A stretch of DNA of 64,000 nucleotides, from the NCBI GenBank assembly GCA_946902985.2, contig OX336393.1, forward strand, positions 363,984,779 to 364,048,778, in the 5' to 3' direction. Below, in pieces: positions 22,976-33,743 of this stretch; positions within the stretch are counted from its first letter, which is position 1, and every line of letters starts with the position of its first letter. The notes below the pieces were generated by a model that worked only from the letters and a program-made list of their open reading frames with translations, ran no database searches and had not been told where the DNA came from. A program made the translations under genes and the position numbers. Source of the stretch: Meconema thalassinum. Its lineage: Eukaryota; Arthropoda; Insecta; Orthoptera; Tettigoniidae.

Positions 22976-23260
22976 GGTTGGTTCCTCAGTTTAGGGGCTG
23001 CGATAACGCGGTCATGTAGCCCCGTGTATCTTGGGTGTGTGGAGAATTTGTCTGATAACCGGTGTAAATTGTGACGGCTGTATTAGTGTGTGTTATCTGT
23101 AATTCAGGTAAGGACTGCAGACGATCAATTTCAAGTAGTTCCCTCTTTTGCTACCATATGCTACCGATAACGACACCTAGCTGCGAACTTCTCTACTAGT
23201 TGTCACTGCAACCAGCACCTGGCGACGAACGTTTGAACTTTAATAGAGCGTTAATCAAAT
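22976..23260 (-). mobile_element. S1 SINE, tail half (split by S2)
   Basis: It runs from the TTGGTTGGTTCC terminus to AGCGTTAATCAAAT at 23247-23260, where an S2 SINE is inserted. The remaining S1 sequence resumes at 23600. Confidence 0.85.
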
Positions 23261-23599
23261 GAAAATGAATATCCACAGCCTGCTTCCAGTGCCCGACCGG
23301 GTCAGGAATGGAATGAATGAAGCCCCCATCTAGCGGCGAGGATATGAACTGTGCCGGTTGCCGAGGCATGACGCACTCCTTTGGGGCAATGATTAAATGA
23401 ATGACAGATGAAATGAAATGAAATGATAGTGGAGAGTGTTGCTGGAATGAAATTATGACAGGGAAAACCGGAGTACCCGGAGAAAAACCTGTCTGCTTCC
23501 GTTTTGTCCAGCACAGATCTCACATGGAGTGACCGGGATTGGAACCACGGACCCAGCGGTGAGAGGCCGGCGTGCTGCCGCCTAAGCCACGGAGGCTTC
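23261..23599 (-). mobile_element. S2 SINE inserted in S1
   Basis: Full-length S2 (339 bp), minus strand: head at the right end (CCTCCGTGGCTTAGGCGGC), B-box GTGGTTCCAATCCC, tail ATTCATTTTC at the left. A perfect 14-base duplication AGCGTTAATCAAAT flanks it at 23247-23260 and 23600-23613. It is therefore younger than the S1 copy. Confidence 0.9.
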
Positions 23600-23735
23600 A
23601 GCGTTAATCAAATCTAACCTACAAATGTAGCTTCACACAATTATAGTTAGTGGAAGGAATTAAATGCCATGAATCTATGACATGGGCCAGCTGGCTTTAT
23701 TTCCCCTCCGGAGGAAAGCATACTAAGGGTCAGTG
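23600..23735 (-). mobile_element. S1 SINE, second part
   Basis: It resumes with the duplicated target, then AATCTAACCTACAAATGTAG and the CCTCCGGAGGAAAGCATAC block; the tRNA-like head is lost. Confidence 0.8.
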
Positions 23736-23879
23736 ACAATTGAAGGCAAAACATCAATAAATTAGGAATGGTTTCGAAAAAAGGAAACGAAGAGTTTTCA
23801 GCAAAGATATTGAATTCTTATTCAATGTTTACAATTTAGGACAGACACATTTTTGTTTTAAAAATTCGGCATTTTTTCT

Positions 23880-24000
23880 AGGTTTATGCAGTGTCTTATG
23901 AGTGGGTTCCACCTAGGAACAGCAATTTGGCTCTTCAGTGGGATTGGTGTCCATGCCCGGACTTCAGCACTGGCCGTGAAATCCAATATACCTCTTTTGT
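23880..24000. repeat. repeat U fragment
   Basis: CTAGGTTTATGCAGTGTCTT..ACTGGCCGTGAAATCCAAT matches the U repeats at 15.8 and 55.0 kb. Confidence 0.5.
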
Positions 24001-24041
24001 TTTGTTTTAGCCTAGTTTTTACAAAGAATGTGCATTATATA

Positions 24042-25122
24042 ACAAGAAGTTCCGTGACTAACTAAGGAGCCTACTTTTCTTAAAATTTAAGATTCATGCC
24101 AATCTATATAGACCTGTCTAGAAAAATAGCGAAATTAATTTGGTAATATCGAAATTTCGAATTAGTTCGAAATATACCTGTAGCCTGATAGAGCACTTCA
24201 GTTGACAGCCATGGTGACTGAATATATTCTTAGTTCCATCTCTTAAGGCACAAAATACAATATTTGGTTGAAGTCTAATGGATAGCATGGACGTTACATG
24301 CAGTTAGACATTGGATCTATCACCGCGCGTAAAATCATGTTGGCAACAATGTTATGCATGTGTTGGTATGACATAATCTGAAATATTATGATCTCTTGTT
24401 GCGCCAATTTTGGATGAAATCCAATTGTTAGTATAGAAGTTACATGTATTTTAAAATAGGACCTATCAGCAGGCTTAGAATCGTATTGGTAGCACTGACA
24501 TACATAACTTACTCCAAATTAATCTATAATGTCAGGTACTATACGTGTGCTTAGTATAAAGCTGTCGGCTTGCATACTTTCTGATATATTGGTATTTGAA
24601 TAAAAGAATAGAGATAACTTTTATTGACAGTTGGCAGCCCTGGTGTCTCTTAAGAATACGCTCAGTCAGATCTGTTTATGTACACATATTACATAAAAAT
24701 TTCGGTTGAAATACAATCGATAGTGTAGAAGTTATATGCATTTAAAAGTTGGACCTATCAGCAGGCGTAGAATCATTTCTGCAACGCTGCCATGCATGGC
24801 CTCCTGGAAATTAAACTGAAATTATCTAGAGGTGTGCCAATATTGAAATAGCTCCCATGCATACCTTCCAAGATATCCAACATGGAGCTCAAATTTCAAT
24901 TGCGGTCTTTCAGCAGCTGGTAGAACTGACATAATTTTCAAATATGGGCTTGAGATATTTTGGTATAGGTCTTAACTCATACCAGATTTGGATTCGATTG
25001 CTGCAGCCGTTTAGGAGCTGATAGGGGGACACACACACACAGCCAGACAGAAGGACAGCCAGACAGAAATTTGCCCGGATCGATCTCATAAGTCTACTTT
25101 TTCCTCATGTGAAAAGTAGGCT
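24042..25122 (-). mobile_element. HINE-A element (complete, shorter)
   Basis: The 3' end ACAAGAAGTTCCGTGACTAAC is followed by the inverted AGCCTACTTTTC. The 5' end at 25122 has AGCC/GACTTATGAGATCGATC. CA and GACA-type microsatellite near 25031-25060. Flanks A24041 and A25123 (T|T on the element strand). One internal block fewer than the other two HINE-A copies. Confidence 0.8.
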
Positions 25123-25179
25123 AAAAATATATGATGAAATATATTTTAATTATTGAAATGTCGTTTTTTTTTTAAGAGA

Positions 25180-25345
25180 AACCAATTACAAAGAGACCCG
25201 TGCGGATCATTTCCGAGGAGGAGAGAAAGTTAAGGAGCGAAAGAATGAAGAGGTTCTGGGAAGAAAAGAGAAGGAAGGCCAAGAAGCCTTAAGTTCTATG
25301 CGGTCCATAGTTGGCCAAATTCGAAAGAAGAAGGAGAAGAAATGT
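25180..25345 (+). pseudogene. LINE family L-a, 3' terminal fragment
   Basis: Translates in part as a basic RMKRFWEEKRRKAKKP tail, then TCCATAGTTGGCCAAATTCG and an AAGAAGGAGAAG tail, as at 6238 and 9985. About 165 bp remain. Confidence 0.6.
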
Positions 25346-25470
25346 CTGTTTTGCTTCTGCGAAAGAGTAGTGAAAGGAGCGAATTACATCAATTAATCGA
25401 CAAAACAACCAATTATTTGACCACGCAAGTACATTATTTATTTATTTATTTATTTATTATTTATTCATTT

Positions 25471-25556
25471 ATCGTATGGCTTTTAGTGCCGGGAGTGTCC
25501 GAGGACATGTTCGGCTCGCCTGAGTCTGTAGCTGCTTCCAGCGGGTGAGCTACAAA
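25471..25556 (-). mobile_element. S7 SINE fragment
   Basis: ATGGCTTTTAGTGCCGGGAG..GGGTGAGCTACAAATT matches the tail half of the S7 copy at 5860-6182. An ATTT microsatellite (25436-25462) precedes it, in the position of the A/T-rich tail. Confidence 0.7.
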
Positions 25557-25766
25557 TTCCGATCAATTTCAAGTAGTTCGAACTTTCGCTACCAGATATC
25601 AATGATACCTTGTGGTGAACGTTGGAACTTTGATAGAGCATTCCGACGAAATCTAACCTAATAATTTAGCTTCACACAAGTTTAGTCTGTGGAAGGATCT
25701 TTTACATGCCATACATCTATGACATGGGACCGCCGGCTTAACTTCCCTTCCGAAGGAAGGCATACT
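25557..25766 (-). mobile_element. S1 SINE, left part, with target duplication copy 1
   Basis: S1 body on the minus strand. Positions 25578-25766 (189 bp) are repeated at 29067-29255 with four substitutions. Between them lies the RTE element, so this is its target-site duplication. Confidence 0.9.
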
Positions 25767-28700
25767 TACTTACTTACCTAAATTCCTGCCGCTCCTTCCG
25801 GAGCATAGGGCCTTGGCGAAATTTCTCCACGCAGTACGGTTCCTGGCCATTCTCTTCACTTGACTCCAGTTCTTGTCCACCTCTGCAATTTCATTTTCGA
25901 TCGTCCTCTTCCAGGTCTCCTTAGGTCGACCTCGCTTCCTGGCGCCTTGAGGATTCCAGTCTAGCGCCACCCTCTCAATAGCTCCGTCCGGCTTCCTTAG
26001 TGTGTGACCAATCCAGCGCCATTTCCTCTCCTTGATCTGGATGCTAATCGGTTGTTGATTGGTGATGGTCCAAAGATCTTCATTTGAGATTATGTCCGGC
26101 CACCTCACATTCATGATGCGACGCAGACATCTGTTAATGAACACCTGTAGCTGGTTGTTGATCGGTTTTGTGACTTTCCATGTTTCACAGCCGTAGAGAA
26201 GAATCGACTTTACGTTGCTATTGAAAAGGCGGAGCTTGGTCTTCCTGGAAATGTTTCTATTTCTCCAGATGGGGTAGAGCTGGACAAAGGCACCATTTGC
26301 CTTCCTGATACGGCTTCGAACATCTTCCTCTGCTCCCCCATCATTTGTGACTATACTTCCAAGGTAGAGGAAGGACTCAACTCGCTCAATATCCTTTCCG
26401 TTGACTGTCAAACTAGTCGTGATGTCAGAATTTATCCTCATCTCTTTGGTCTTGTTGGGGTTGATCATCAGTCCTGCACGTTCTGCTTCTCTCTGCAACC
26501 TCTCGAGCTTATCTTCTATGTCTCGGTACCGTTGTGCCATAAGACAAATATCGTCTGCGAAATCCAGATCTTCAAGCCTGTCATTTATACCCCATTGAAT
26601 ACCCCTCTTCCGTCCTCCCATTACCTTCTTCATCACACTATCCAGGACCAACAGGAACAGAGTGGGGGAAAGGACACACCCCTGTCTCACTCCGGAACTG
26701 ACCTTTATCTTTTCTGTTAATTTGCCTTCGTGAAGAACCTGGCACTCATACCCTTCGTACATCTCTTCCATGATTCTGATGATCTTTGTTGGAATTTTAT
26801 ATTCCTCGAGGGTCTTCAACATGATTCTTTGATTTTCGGAGTCGAAGGCTTTCTCGAAGTCAACAAATGTGAGGTAAAGGGTATTCCGCCACTCCACACT
26901 CGGCTCCAGGATGATTCGGAGAGTGTTGATGAGAACCACACAGCTGCGATGTTGTCGAAATCCAGCCTGTTCCTTCCGAAGCCTTTTTTCAACGCAATCT
27001 TTTATACGATTCAGGATGACTCTCGCCAGCACTTTGCTTGGTATGGACAGCAAGGTGATACCCCTCCAGTTGTTACAGTTTGTGGTGTCCCCTTTCTTCG
27101 GCAACTTGACTATCAACCCCTTCTTCCAGTCGGTTGGTATTTTCTCCTCCTTCCAGATCTTCTCCAACAGCGGGTGCAGCAGATCGATCGTAATATCCAG
27201 GTCTGCTTTCAGTACTTCCGCTGGGATATTATCCAGACCTGGTGCCTTCCCGCATTTCTTCTGCTTCAACGTTGTCCGTATTTCGCCCCGAGTTGGGGAG
27301 TCGAGGCTGATGCTTGGGTCACTTTCTGCTTCCTCTTCATCTTCTCCTCGCTGCTTACCTTCTGGTCCTCTATCTCTATTAAGAACCTCCGCAAAGTGTT
27401 CTCTCCATCTTGTCAGCTGCTGTTCACACGTCGTGAGGATCTCGCCCGTCTTGCTCTTCTCAGGCCTAGTTTTATTAAAACCTTTCTTCGAAAGCATCTT
27501 TGTGATGCCATAGAGCTCCTTAACGTCCCCCCTTCTTGCCGCTTCTTCTCCTTTCTCCGTCTACTCATCAATCTACCTCCTATGATCCTTCCGTACACTC
27601 CTCTTTAGTTCCCTGTTTGCTGTTGAATACATTGCTTGGGTGAGAACCTTCTGCTGCCTAGTCTTGCAGGTGTTGAGCTTGGCCTTAATCTCCTTCCTAT
27701 AATTTATCTTGTCCCAGGTCTGATCTGATATCCATTCTTTCCGCAGGTAGTTCTTGTACCCGAGCTGCATCTCACTGGTTTCCACGAAGATATTCTTTAC
27801 CTCGCTCCACACAGTCTCCACGTCCTTCTCTGTCTCGGAGTCCAACACCTGCAATTTATTTCTGAGCCCCAGTTTAAATTGGTCCAATCTCTACTGGTTC
27901 TTAAGGTTGCCCACATCAAACTTGTTGTGCCGAGTGTTAAACTTTCGGCGGACTGCGACGATCTTCATGCGGAAGTTGGCAACCACAAGATGATAGTCAC
28001 TACCAACGTCTGCTCCTCTCTTGTTCCTAACATCTTCCAAGCTTCTTCTGAACCTCCTGCTCACCGCGATGTGATCAATTTGATTTTCTGTGACTTGATC
28101 AGGAGACACCCTGGTGACCTTGTGGCACCGCCTATGAGGAAATACCGTGCCACCCATCACCGAATCCTGACTGGCGCAATATTCCGTAAATTTCTCCCCA
28201 TTGTCATTCATCTCACCAAGGCCATGTTTACCCATGATCTGCTCCAACCCCTCATTGTTTGAGCCAACCTTCGCGTTGAAGTCTCCCATAACAATGAGAA
28301 TGTCCTTCTAACTTGTTTGTCTTGTGACATCTCGCAGCATTTGGTAGAATTCTTCCTTCTTCTCTGGCTCCGATTTTTCTGTGGGCGCATAGCATTGGAT
28401 GATGATCACATTCCTGATCTTTGTCTTGAACCTAGCAAACATGAGCCTACTAGAAATTGGCTTCCACTCCATAAGGCTTCTCTTTGCATTTCTGTTGAGC
28501 AGCAACCCCACTCCATCCCTGTGTTCTTCATCATCGCCCCCAGAATAGAGAAATGTAATTCCATCCGTTGTCTGTATTTCACCAAATCCTGGCCACCTCA
28601 CTTCACACAATTCTAGGATATCCAGCCCATAGTTCTTCATCTCCCGTGTCACTTGTTTCAGTCTGGTTTTCTCAATCAAGGTCCTCACATTCCAGAAACG

Positions 28701-29066
28701 GATTTTCGTAGTCCTCTTCATGCCAAAAGTCGTCATCAGGTTATCCGTCCGGTTTTGTAATTTCGCTTCAGTTTCCGTAATCAGTTTATTTAAGAGGAGC
28801 GAGTGATTAACCCACTGCCTCCGAGTGCCTTGGAGGGGCTGCCACCTTAAGCCTGAGGCACCAGGCTGATTTTCTGTCAGAGTTTCTTCCCTTAGCCTTT
28901 GAAGAACCAACTCCAAACTACAAGGCAGCAGTTGTTTCACCAGAGCCCCGTTAGCCGTAATTTCTTCAGGGTTCCTGTAGGGCCTTCACAGCGGTCTTGA
29001 GGCACACAAAGTCCCCACTGTACTTCACCCCTACAGGCAATCCCCTACTTAATTACGTTGCCCTTC
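25767..29066 (-). mobile_element. RTE-clade retrotransposon, near full length
   Basis: A 3.3-kb element on the minus strand, close to the 3-3.5 kb usual for RTE elements. The order 5' to 3' is a short leader, an endonuclease-reverse transcriptase frame, a very short 3' UTR, and a TAAG microsatellite tail (CTTACTTAC on the plus strand at 25765-25775). Simple-repeat tails and a single EN-RT frame are typical of the clade. It is inserted in an S1 SINE with a 189-bp direct duplication. A truncated relative lies at 58690-58965. Confidence 0.9.
25770..28964 (-). pseudogene. RTE endonuclease-reverse transcriptase, interrupted by four TAG stops
   Basis: A single reading frame runs from about 28964 to 25770, broken only by TAG codons at 28310-28308, 27893-27891, 27575-27573 and 27563-27561. 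The AP-endonuclease domain comes first: RFWNVRTL, the catalytic-type ELCEVRW, IIIQCYAPT, MGDFNAKVG, then SDYHLVV. A basic linker follows. The RT domain (frame from 27497, 575 codons) has PAEVLKADL, WKKGLIVKLPKKGD, GFRQHRS, FVDFEKAFDS (residues about 211-220), GVRQGCVLSPTLF (269-281), LDFADDI (311-317), YLGSIVTNDG and the C-terminal RKWRWIGHTLRKP and KRGRPKETWKRT. The RT catalytic aspartates are intact. The stops fall in the endonuclease end and the linker. Reads best as a fairly young dead copy. Confidence 0.9.
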
Positions 29067-29362
29067 TCGAACTTTCGCTACCAGATATCAATGATACCTT
29101 GTGGTGAACGTTGGAAATTTGATAGAGCGTTCCGACGAAATCTAACCTAATAATTTAGCTTCACACAAGTTTAGTCTGTGGAAGGATCTTTTACATGCCA
29201 TAAATCTATGACATGGGACCGCCGGCTTAACTTCCCCTCCGAAGGAAGGCATACTGAAGGATTTTTAACGCTCTTAAAAAATCCGACGACTTCGGCCGGG
29301 TTTGAACCCGCTATCTTGGGCACAGCAGTTCAGCATTCTACCAACTACGCCACCGAAGCCGC
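29067..29362 (-). mobile_element. S1 SINE, right part with tRNA-like head and duplication copy 2
   Basis: 29067-29255 repeats 25578-25766. Beyond it the S1 head is complete on the minus strand: GTGGCGTAGTTGGTAG (A box) and GGGTTCAAACCCGGCC (B box). Confidence 0.9.
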
Positions 29363-30058
29363 TACGCTACACGATGTCACAACAGACAACAAGAAGAATA
29401 ACAACCTCCTCCCATCATACGTGAAGTGTAGGCCTACGTACTAAACCGTACAGTTATTCCCAATTATCTGAGGTAAGAAGCATTCCTCCGTGTTCGCTCT
29501 GATATAATATTACATCTCCACTCGGTATTAAAGAGTCAAGTGAAGTGTGGCTCTTGGGGATTTGTCCAGAAAGAGTTCTGTTTACAAAACGTATAAGTGA
29601 TGTCAAGGCGCCCGTCAAGTTGAAAGCACTTGTACAGCAGTCCTCAGTCGAACAAACACTCACAACGGTCCCTGCCTTTTAATAATCATCCAATTAGACC
29701 TCTTCTTCATATTGACTCTGCTCGAAGACAAACACGGCGAAAGGTCCAGAATTAACTTACCTGATGAAAAGTAAACCATTTAATTGAACTGTTAACTGTC
29801 TTTCTCCTTGCAGTCTTTACAACGTTTGTTGTCTTTATCTTTAATGCTTCAGGTCTGGTCACAGACATAGAAATATTTAATAAGTAGGTATCATTTATTT
29901 CACTGACAGTCCCTGATAGCGTAATGGGGGGGGGTTGAAAACCATCTCACAGCCTGCGGATTGTGGACGACAAGTAGTCAGCGCGGTATCACCCTCAGCC
30001 ATACTCCATTGGTTTAAGGCAATAGAGAGCTATTCTTCATTGGCTAGCATTCTTTGCT
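29363..30058. other. unassigned stretch
   Basis: No recognisable repeat or gene. A minus frame 29454-29663 lacks known motifs. A short G-run lies at 29927-29936. Confidence 0.45.
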
Positions 30059-30059
30059 G

Positions 30060-30270
30060 TCACCGTGGAGGCCCGGGGTAGAATCCCGGCTCTGCTGAGA
30101 AATTTAATTCTGGTCTGAGGGCTGGAACGGCGTACACTCACCCTCATGAGGAACAAAACTGACAAGAGGCGGGTTCGATCCCTACCTCAGCCATCCTGAA
30201 AATGGTTTTCCGTGGTTTCCTACTTCTACTCCAGTCAAAAGCCGGGATGGTGGTTATCTCCGACATAGTC
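30060..30270 (+). mobile_element. tRNA-derived SINE family S4
   Basis: GGTAGAATCCCGGCTCTGC (B-box region), TTTAATTCTGGTCTGAGGGC, TACACTCACCCTCATGAGG, a second B-like GCGGGTTCGATCCCTACC and GTTTTCCGTGGTTTCC. It carries both S4 and S3 modules and so links the two families. Confidence 0.65.
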
Positions 30271-30417
30271 CAGCTGGTTGCTAGTAGATGTCACTTCTGC
30301 AGATCCGGTGTTGTTTTAATTAAGTATATATTTTCCATTGGAAAATACACAATATTTTATTTCATAAAGTATCAGTACTCAAAAAACAATAAATATTAAA
30401 AATCAAGCAAGAAAATA

Positions 30418-30490
30418 CAAATCTGGTAGGATTTGAACCCTTGCCAGCCAGGTGAAAGACCAAAGCTTTAACCACAGAGCCAAACATATC
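30418..30490 (-). mobile_element. tRNA-Glu-like relic or SINE head
   Basis: Read on the minus strand: TTGGCTCTGTGGTTAAAGC (A box), GGTCTTTCACC (a CTTTCAC loop as in tRNA-Glu with anticodon TTC) and GGGTTCAAATCCTACC (B box). The expected acceptor-stem pairing is absent, so it is not called as a functional tRNA. Confidence 0.5.
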
Positions 30491-30839
30491 CTCCCAAGTT
30501 TTACGTTATCAATTGATATACATACAACGTCTTAGCAAATAAAGACTTTGACTAAACGATTTCTTCACTGGAGTATATATCCATTATAACGCATTTCACA
30601 AAGTTCATATTAATTCTATCAGTAGGCTATATTGCATCAGCATACTCAAATTAGTGAAATACACGTCAGATCGAGTGATCAGCTGCCATCTTGTCCTGTA
30701 ATCGAGATGGCTCAGCTTTTTAACGTCAATTCTGCAGTACTGTATAATATTACAATATTCACTTTTAATTTCTAACGGGCCACGTCCTTTAGAACAGTTT
30801 AAACGATTCTTGTTCGATAATCGGAATTGGTTGGTCCAA
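30491..30839. other. unassigned AT-rich stretch
   Basis: No recognisable element; it may include degraded HINE-C near its right end. Confidence 0.4.
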
Positions 30840-31263
30840 TGTTATGGATTATTAAGTTTGCATAATTCACACGGCCGCCATCCTGAAATGGTACGGCCGA
30901 TGACCTTGTAGTTTAGGCACAAGACGCGTCCCATATGAAGGTATGTTTGTACCCAATTTGGTAAAGATCCGACGATTAGTTTCGTCGTAATTTATTTTTT
31001 AGTTTTGACCATTTGAGTGTCCGCCATTAAGTTTTGGTAAAGATGGAGGCAATATAAAACATGACACTGAAGTGCCCTTTGCCAGTGCTACCTCTGTACC
31101 AAATTTCGTTCAATTCGGTTTCACCGTGTTTGGATTGATAGGGGGGGGGGGGAGGGGACAGACATACCAAATCACACACACACACACACAGACACACACA
31201 ATATTTGGCCATGTGTAGATCTCTTAGTCTACTTTCGTTTTAGGAAAAAATCGAACGCAGGCT
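30840..31263 (-). mobile_element. HINE-C element, 3'-truncated
   Basis: Shares ACACGGCCGCCAT, CAATTCGGTTTCACCGTG, a G-run (about 31140-31152), CA repeats and the 5' hairpin AGCCTGCG.. with HINE-C. The 3' hairpin end is missing. The mariner at 31272 begins eight bases downstream. Confidence 0.75.
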
Positions 31264-31829
31264 AAAAACTAGTAGGGAAGTTCCGGAAATAAGTTAGTCA
31301 TTTTTTCCTCATGGACCCTTTATTGCCAAAGTGACACACACTATTAATAAACCAGCACGATTTTTCGACATAGTCGCCCCCGGCATTGAAACAATTGTAG
31401 CGTGCAATCAGTTTGAAGAAAGCACTCTGTTAAAATTCGGTGCCCTGCGATGTAAGGAATTGTCGCACAGCCTGCTCCGAGTCAGGTTTCTCGGTACCAA
31501 TCTTGCGGACACTTTTCGGTAACCCAACACATTAAGGAGCATATGATGGGCCCGGGCACAACCAATACGCAGTGTGCACCGTGATGTGCCTGTCCGCTAA
31601 CACCACGTCCTGTACTCGAGCAATGTTGTTTTCACTCGTGGATGTGGAGGGACGCCCATTTAAATCTCCTTCCTCCACACTCTGCTGTCCTTCACTGAAC
31701 ATGCAACACAAGCAACCAACCGAATGGTATTGGGCACGCCGATCTGCTGATCCTCTGTCTTCATCGTCACTCTGCGCATGCATCATTCCCCTTCCTGTGA
31801 CGCTCCTTCTGCCGTTGAACCTTTGTGGC

Positions 31830-32145
31830 CAACAACCTGCCCGACAGAGACTTAAGTCCAGAAACAGCTTTTTGAGGGAAGTAACAGCCCTCGAAGACTC
31901 ACAAGAAGCTGCCCGTGTGAAGATATGGAAGACAGAAATCGAATACCCAATTATTCCTCTATCAGGAAAAAAAGACACCTGGTCACAACTTGCACATGGA
32001 ATTTGGAAATCATTGAACAGGCTGAGGACGGGGGTTTCACGCTGGAAGAACAATCTCACGAATTGGAACATGCTCGTCAACAATGATGGGTTATGCGAAT
32101 GCGGCATCAAAAGACGATCTTATGTCTGCAAATACTAATGCTGTA
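31830..32145 (+). pseudogene. LINE C-terminal fragment inside the mariner
   Basis: The plus frame contains WKSLNRLRTGVSRWKNN and LCECGIKRRSYVC. This resembles the C-terminal cysteine motif region of Jockey/I/R1-type reverse transcriptases (RLRTG..R, then C-x-C). It lies inside the mariner borders and opposite to its reading direction. Short and dead. Confidence 0.5.
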
Positions 32146-32991
32146 ACTGTTGCTACTAACTGGCAAAATGTAATTTGATTCGGACACGGAAAATAAATCC
32201 CTCCCTATATTATTCTGCTAAGGTCCCATTCCAGCTTTGTACCGAAAATAAGGTCCCATTAACACCAACCTACACATATAGGGTACCTACAGGTTCAGCA
32301 TAACCCAATGCGTAAGCGAAACGCACTCACTTACCCATCTTTAAATGCCTCACAATTAATTAAATACCTTAAAACAAGTATATTTACAATGCAATAATGA
32401 AAGAATGCAACACGGTAACCATGGTAACAGAATCTCACAGGTCCATCTATTTCTGTAAGACGCAATGCAATTCCAATAATTACATTACTGTGAAAGTTTC
32501 CAGACGGTTATAAGGTTATCACTGAATCAAATTAAGCTGTGAAATTCATCAATACATACAGTATAATGCGCTTAAGGGGGTCAAGGGGCACTCTAGAATC
32601 TTTTCACGCAAATTTCACGTGTGAGTGTGGTGCGAAAGGTCTTTTTCGCCCGACTATAAAGGATTTCCGAAAACCACATTTAAAGGCCCTTAAATTAACA
32701 CTGTCTGTGATATTCCCAGAAAACTAACTTCGCTCTGATATACTTATGAAAGAATGACAAACCCCTAACCACTGCATCAGTAGCTGAATTGATATAGTCT
32801 GATTATTCATACCAAGGATAAATATGTCATAGCATTCATGATTGAGATTTTGCTAAGTGTACTCTTTAGAACTAGAATATTCGCGGGCGAAGCCGCGACG
32901 TGTAATGCTAGTAATAAATAAATGTCGTTGAACCAGTCACGGGTGTGTAGTCTTATGGCGATTGCTTGTCACCTGGTGTACCATTTACTCG
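32146..32991. other. unassigned stretch within the mariner borders
   Basis: No recognisable coding content. Near 32886-32920 it has GCGGGCGAAGCCGCG and AATGCTAGTA, similar to the termini of the dispersed repeat at 18636, so a foreign element probably ends here. Confidence 0.4.
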
Positions 32992-33190
32992 TGCAATAAA
33001 ATGACGAAACTGACTTTCTGAACTTCCCTCGTATAATAGGAATATTTTAGCTTAGAATTACATTAGGACTCGGTAATTTCTTCCACGACATTTACATGGC
33101 TATATGGAGATTTTTGAAATGCATTTTCCAAGTGCCAGTCTCAATTCTACTGCTCGTGAAGTGTGTTCTTTAAAATCTTAAGTAGTTGTA
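32992..33190. repeat. 200-bp block, copy 1
   Basis: From CTCGTGCAATAAAATGACG through the mariner right terminus and 160 bp of flank to AAGTAGTTGT. The same block recurs at 34117-34316. Confidence 0.8.
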
Positions 33191-33743
33191 GAGCTGACGT
33201 TTCATTCCCTTAATGTAATCATGACAGTCGGTGCCTGTAATGGGAAACATTACCGTTTCGTTCCATTTATCAGCCACAGCAAATGCTGCTGCTGTTTTGA
33301 CTCCATTTATTGTCTCGTTCATTTGGAAGCGATTCCATTGGAAATGCGTATATACGAGTGGGAGGAAAAGAATTGCTGCAGTCTCTCCATCCACTCCCTC
33401 CCTCTCTGCCCCAACCCGTGCTAGTGAAGGAGCCCTACTTGAATCCACAGCGCGCACGTGTAGCCTACCTGATGAGGGGCTGCAGTGAATCCTGCACGAC
33501 TCACGTGCATACGTACTGAGAGGCTACTTAACATCCTACCAGCAAAATACGGGCAGATTATGTATTTATGAAGCTGCTTCATACATAGACATGTGCATAT
33601 ACTTTTTTTTGAGGAGCGACTCATCATCACGCATAATGTCCACCAGTGGTTACAATTGAGTTTACCATTTTGTGAAGTAGTATTTTTTAAGTCTACAGTA
33701 AAAGTAATTGGGAATCCCTGTTTTATGAGTAACGCGAAATATA
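33191..33743. other. unassigned stretch
   Basis: Overlapping frames on both strands (33170-33457 minus, 33231-33488 plus) without known motifs. Slightly GC-richer than its surroundings at 33360-33480. Confidence 0.4.

Larger units (their letters stand above)
31272..33031 (-). mobile_element. mariner-like element with internal insertions
   Basis: Terminal inverted repeats: AGTAGGGAAGTTCCGGAAA at the left and, reversed, CGAGGGAAGTTCAGAAAG at the right, each next to a TA (31270-31271 and 33032-33033). The minus strand encodes mariner pieces: SEGQQSVEEGDLNGRPSTS and ADRHITVHT (helix-turn-helix region) around 31560-31700, and YNCFNAGGDYVEKSCWFI (C-terminus) at about 31300-31400. The catalytic middle is not recognisable. 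At 1.76 kb it is longer than the usual 1.3 kb because of inserted sequence (31830-32140 and probably to 32930). Confidence 0.75.

Noticed and set aside
26730..27608. 292-codon plus-strand open frame
   Set aside because: It lies antisense to the RTE reverse transcriptase, whose motifs on the minus strand are unmistakable; the plus frame has no domain.
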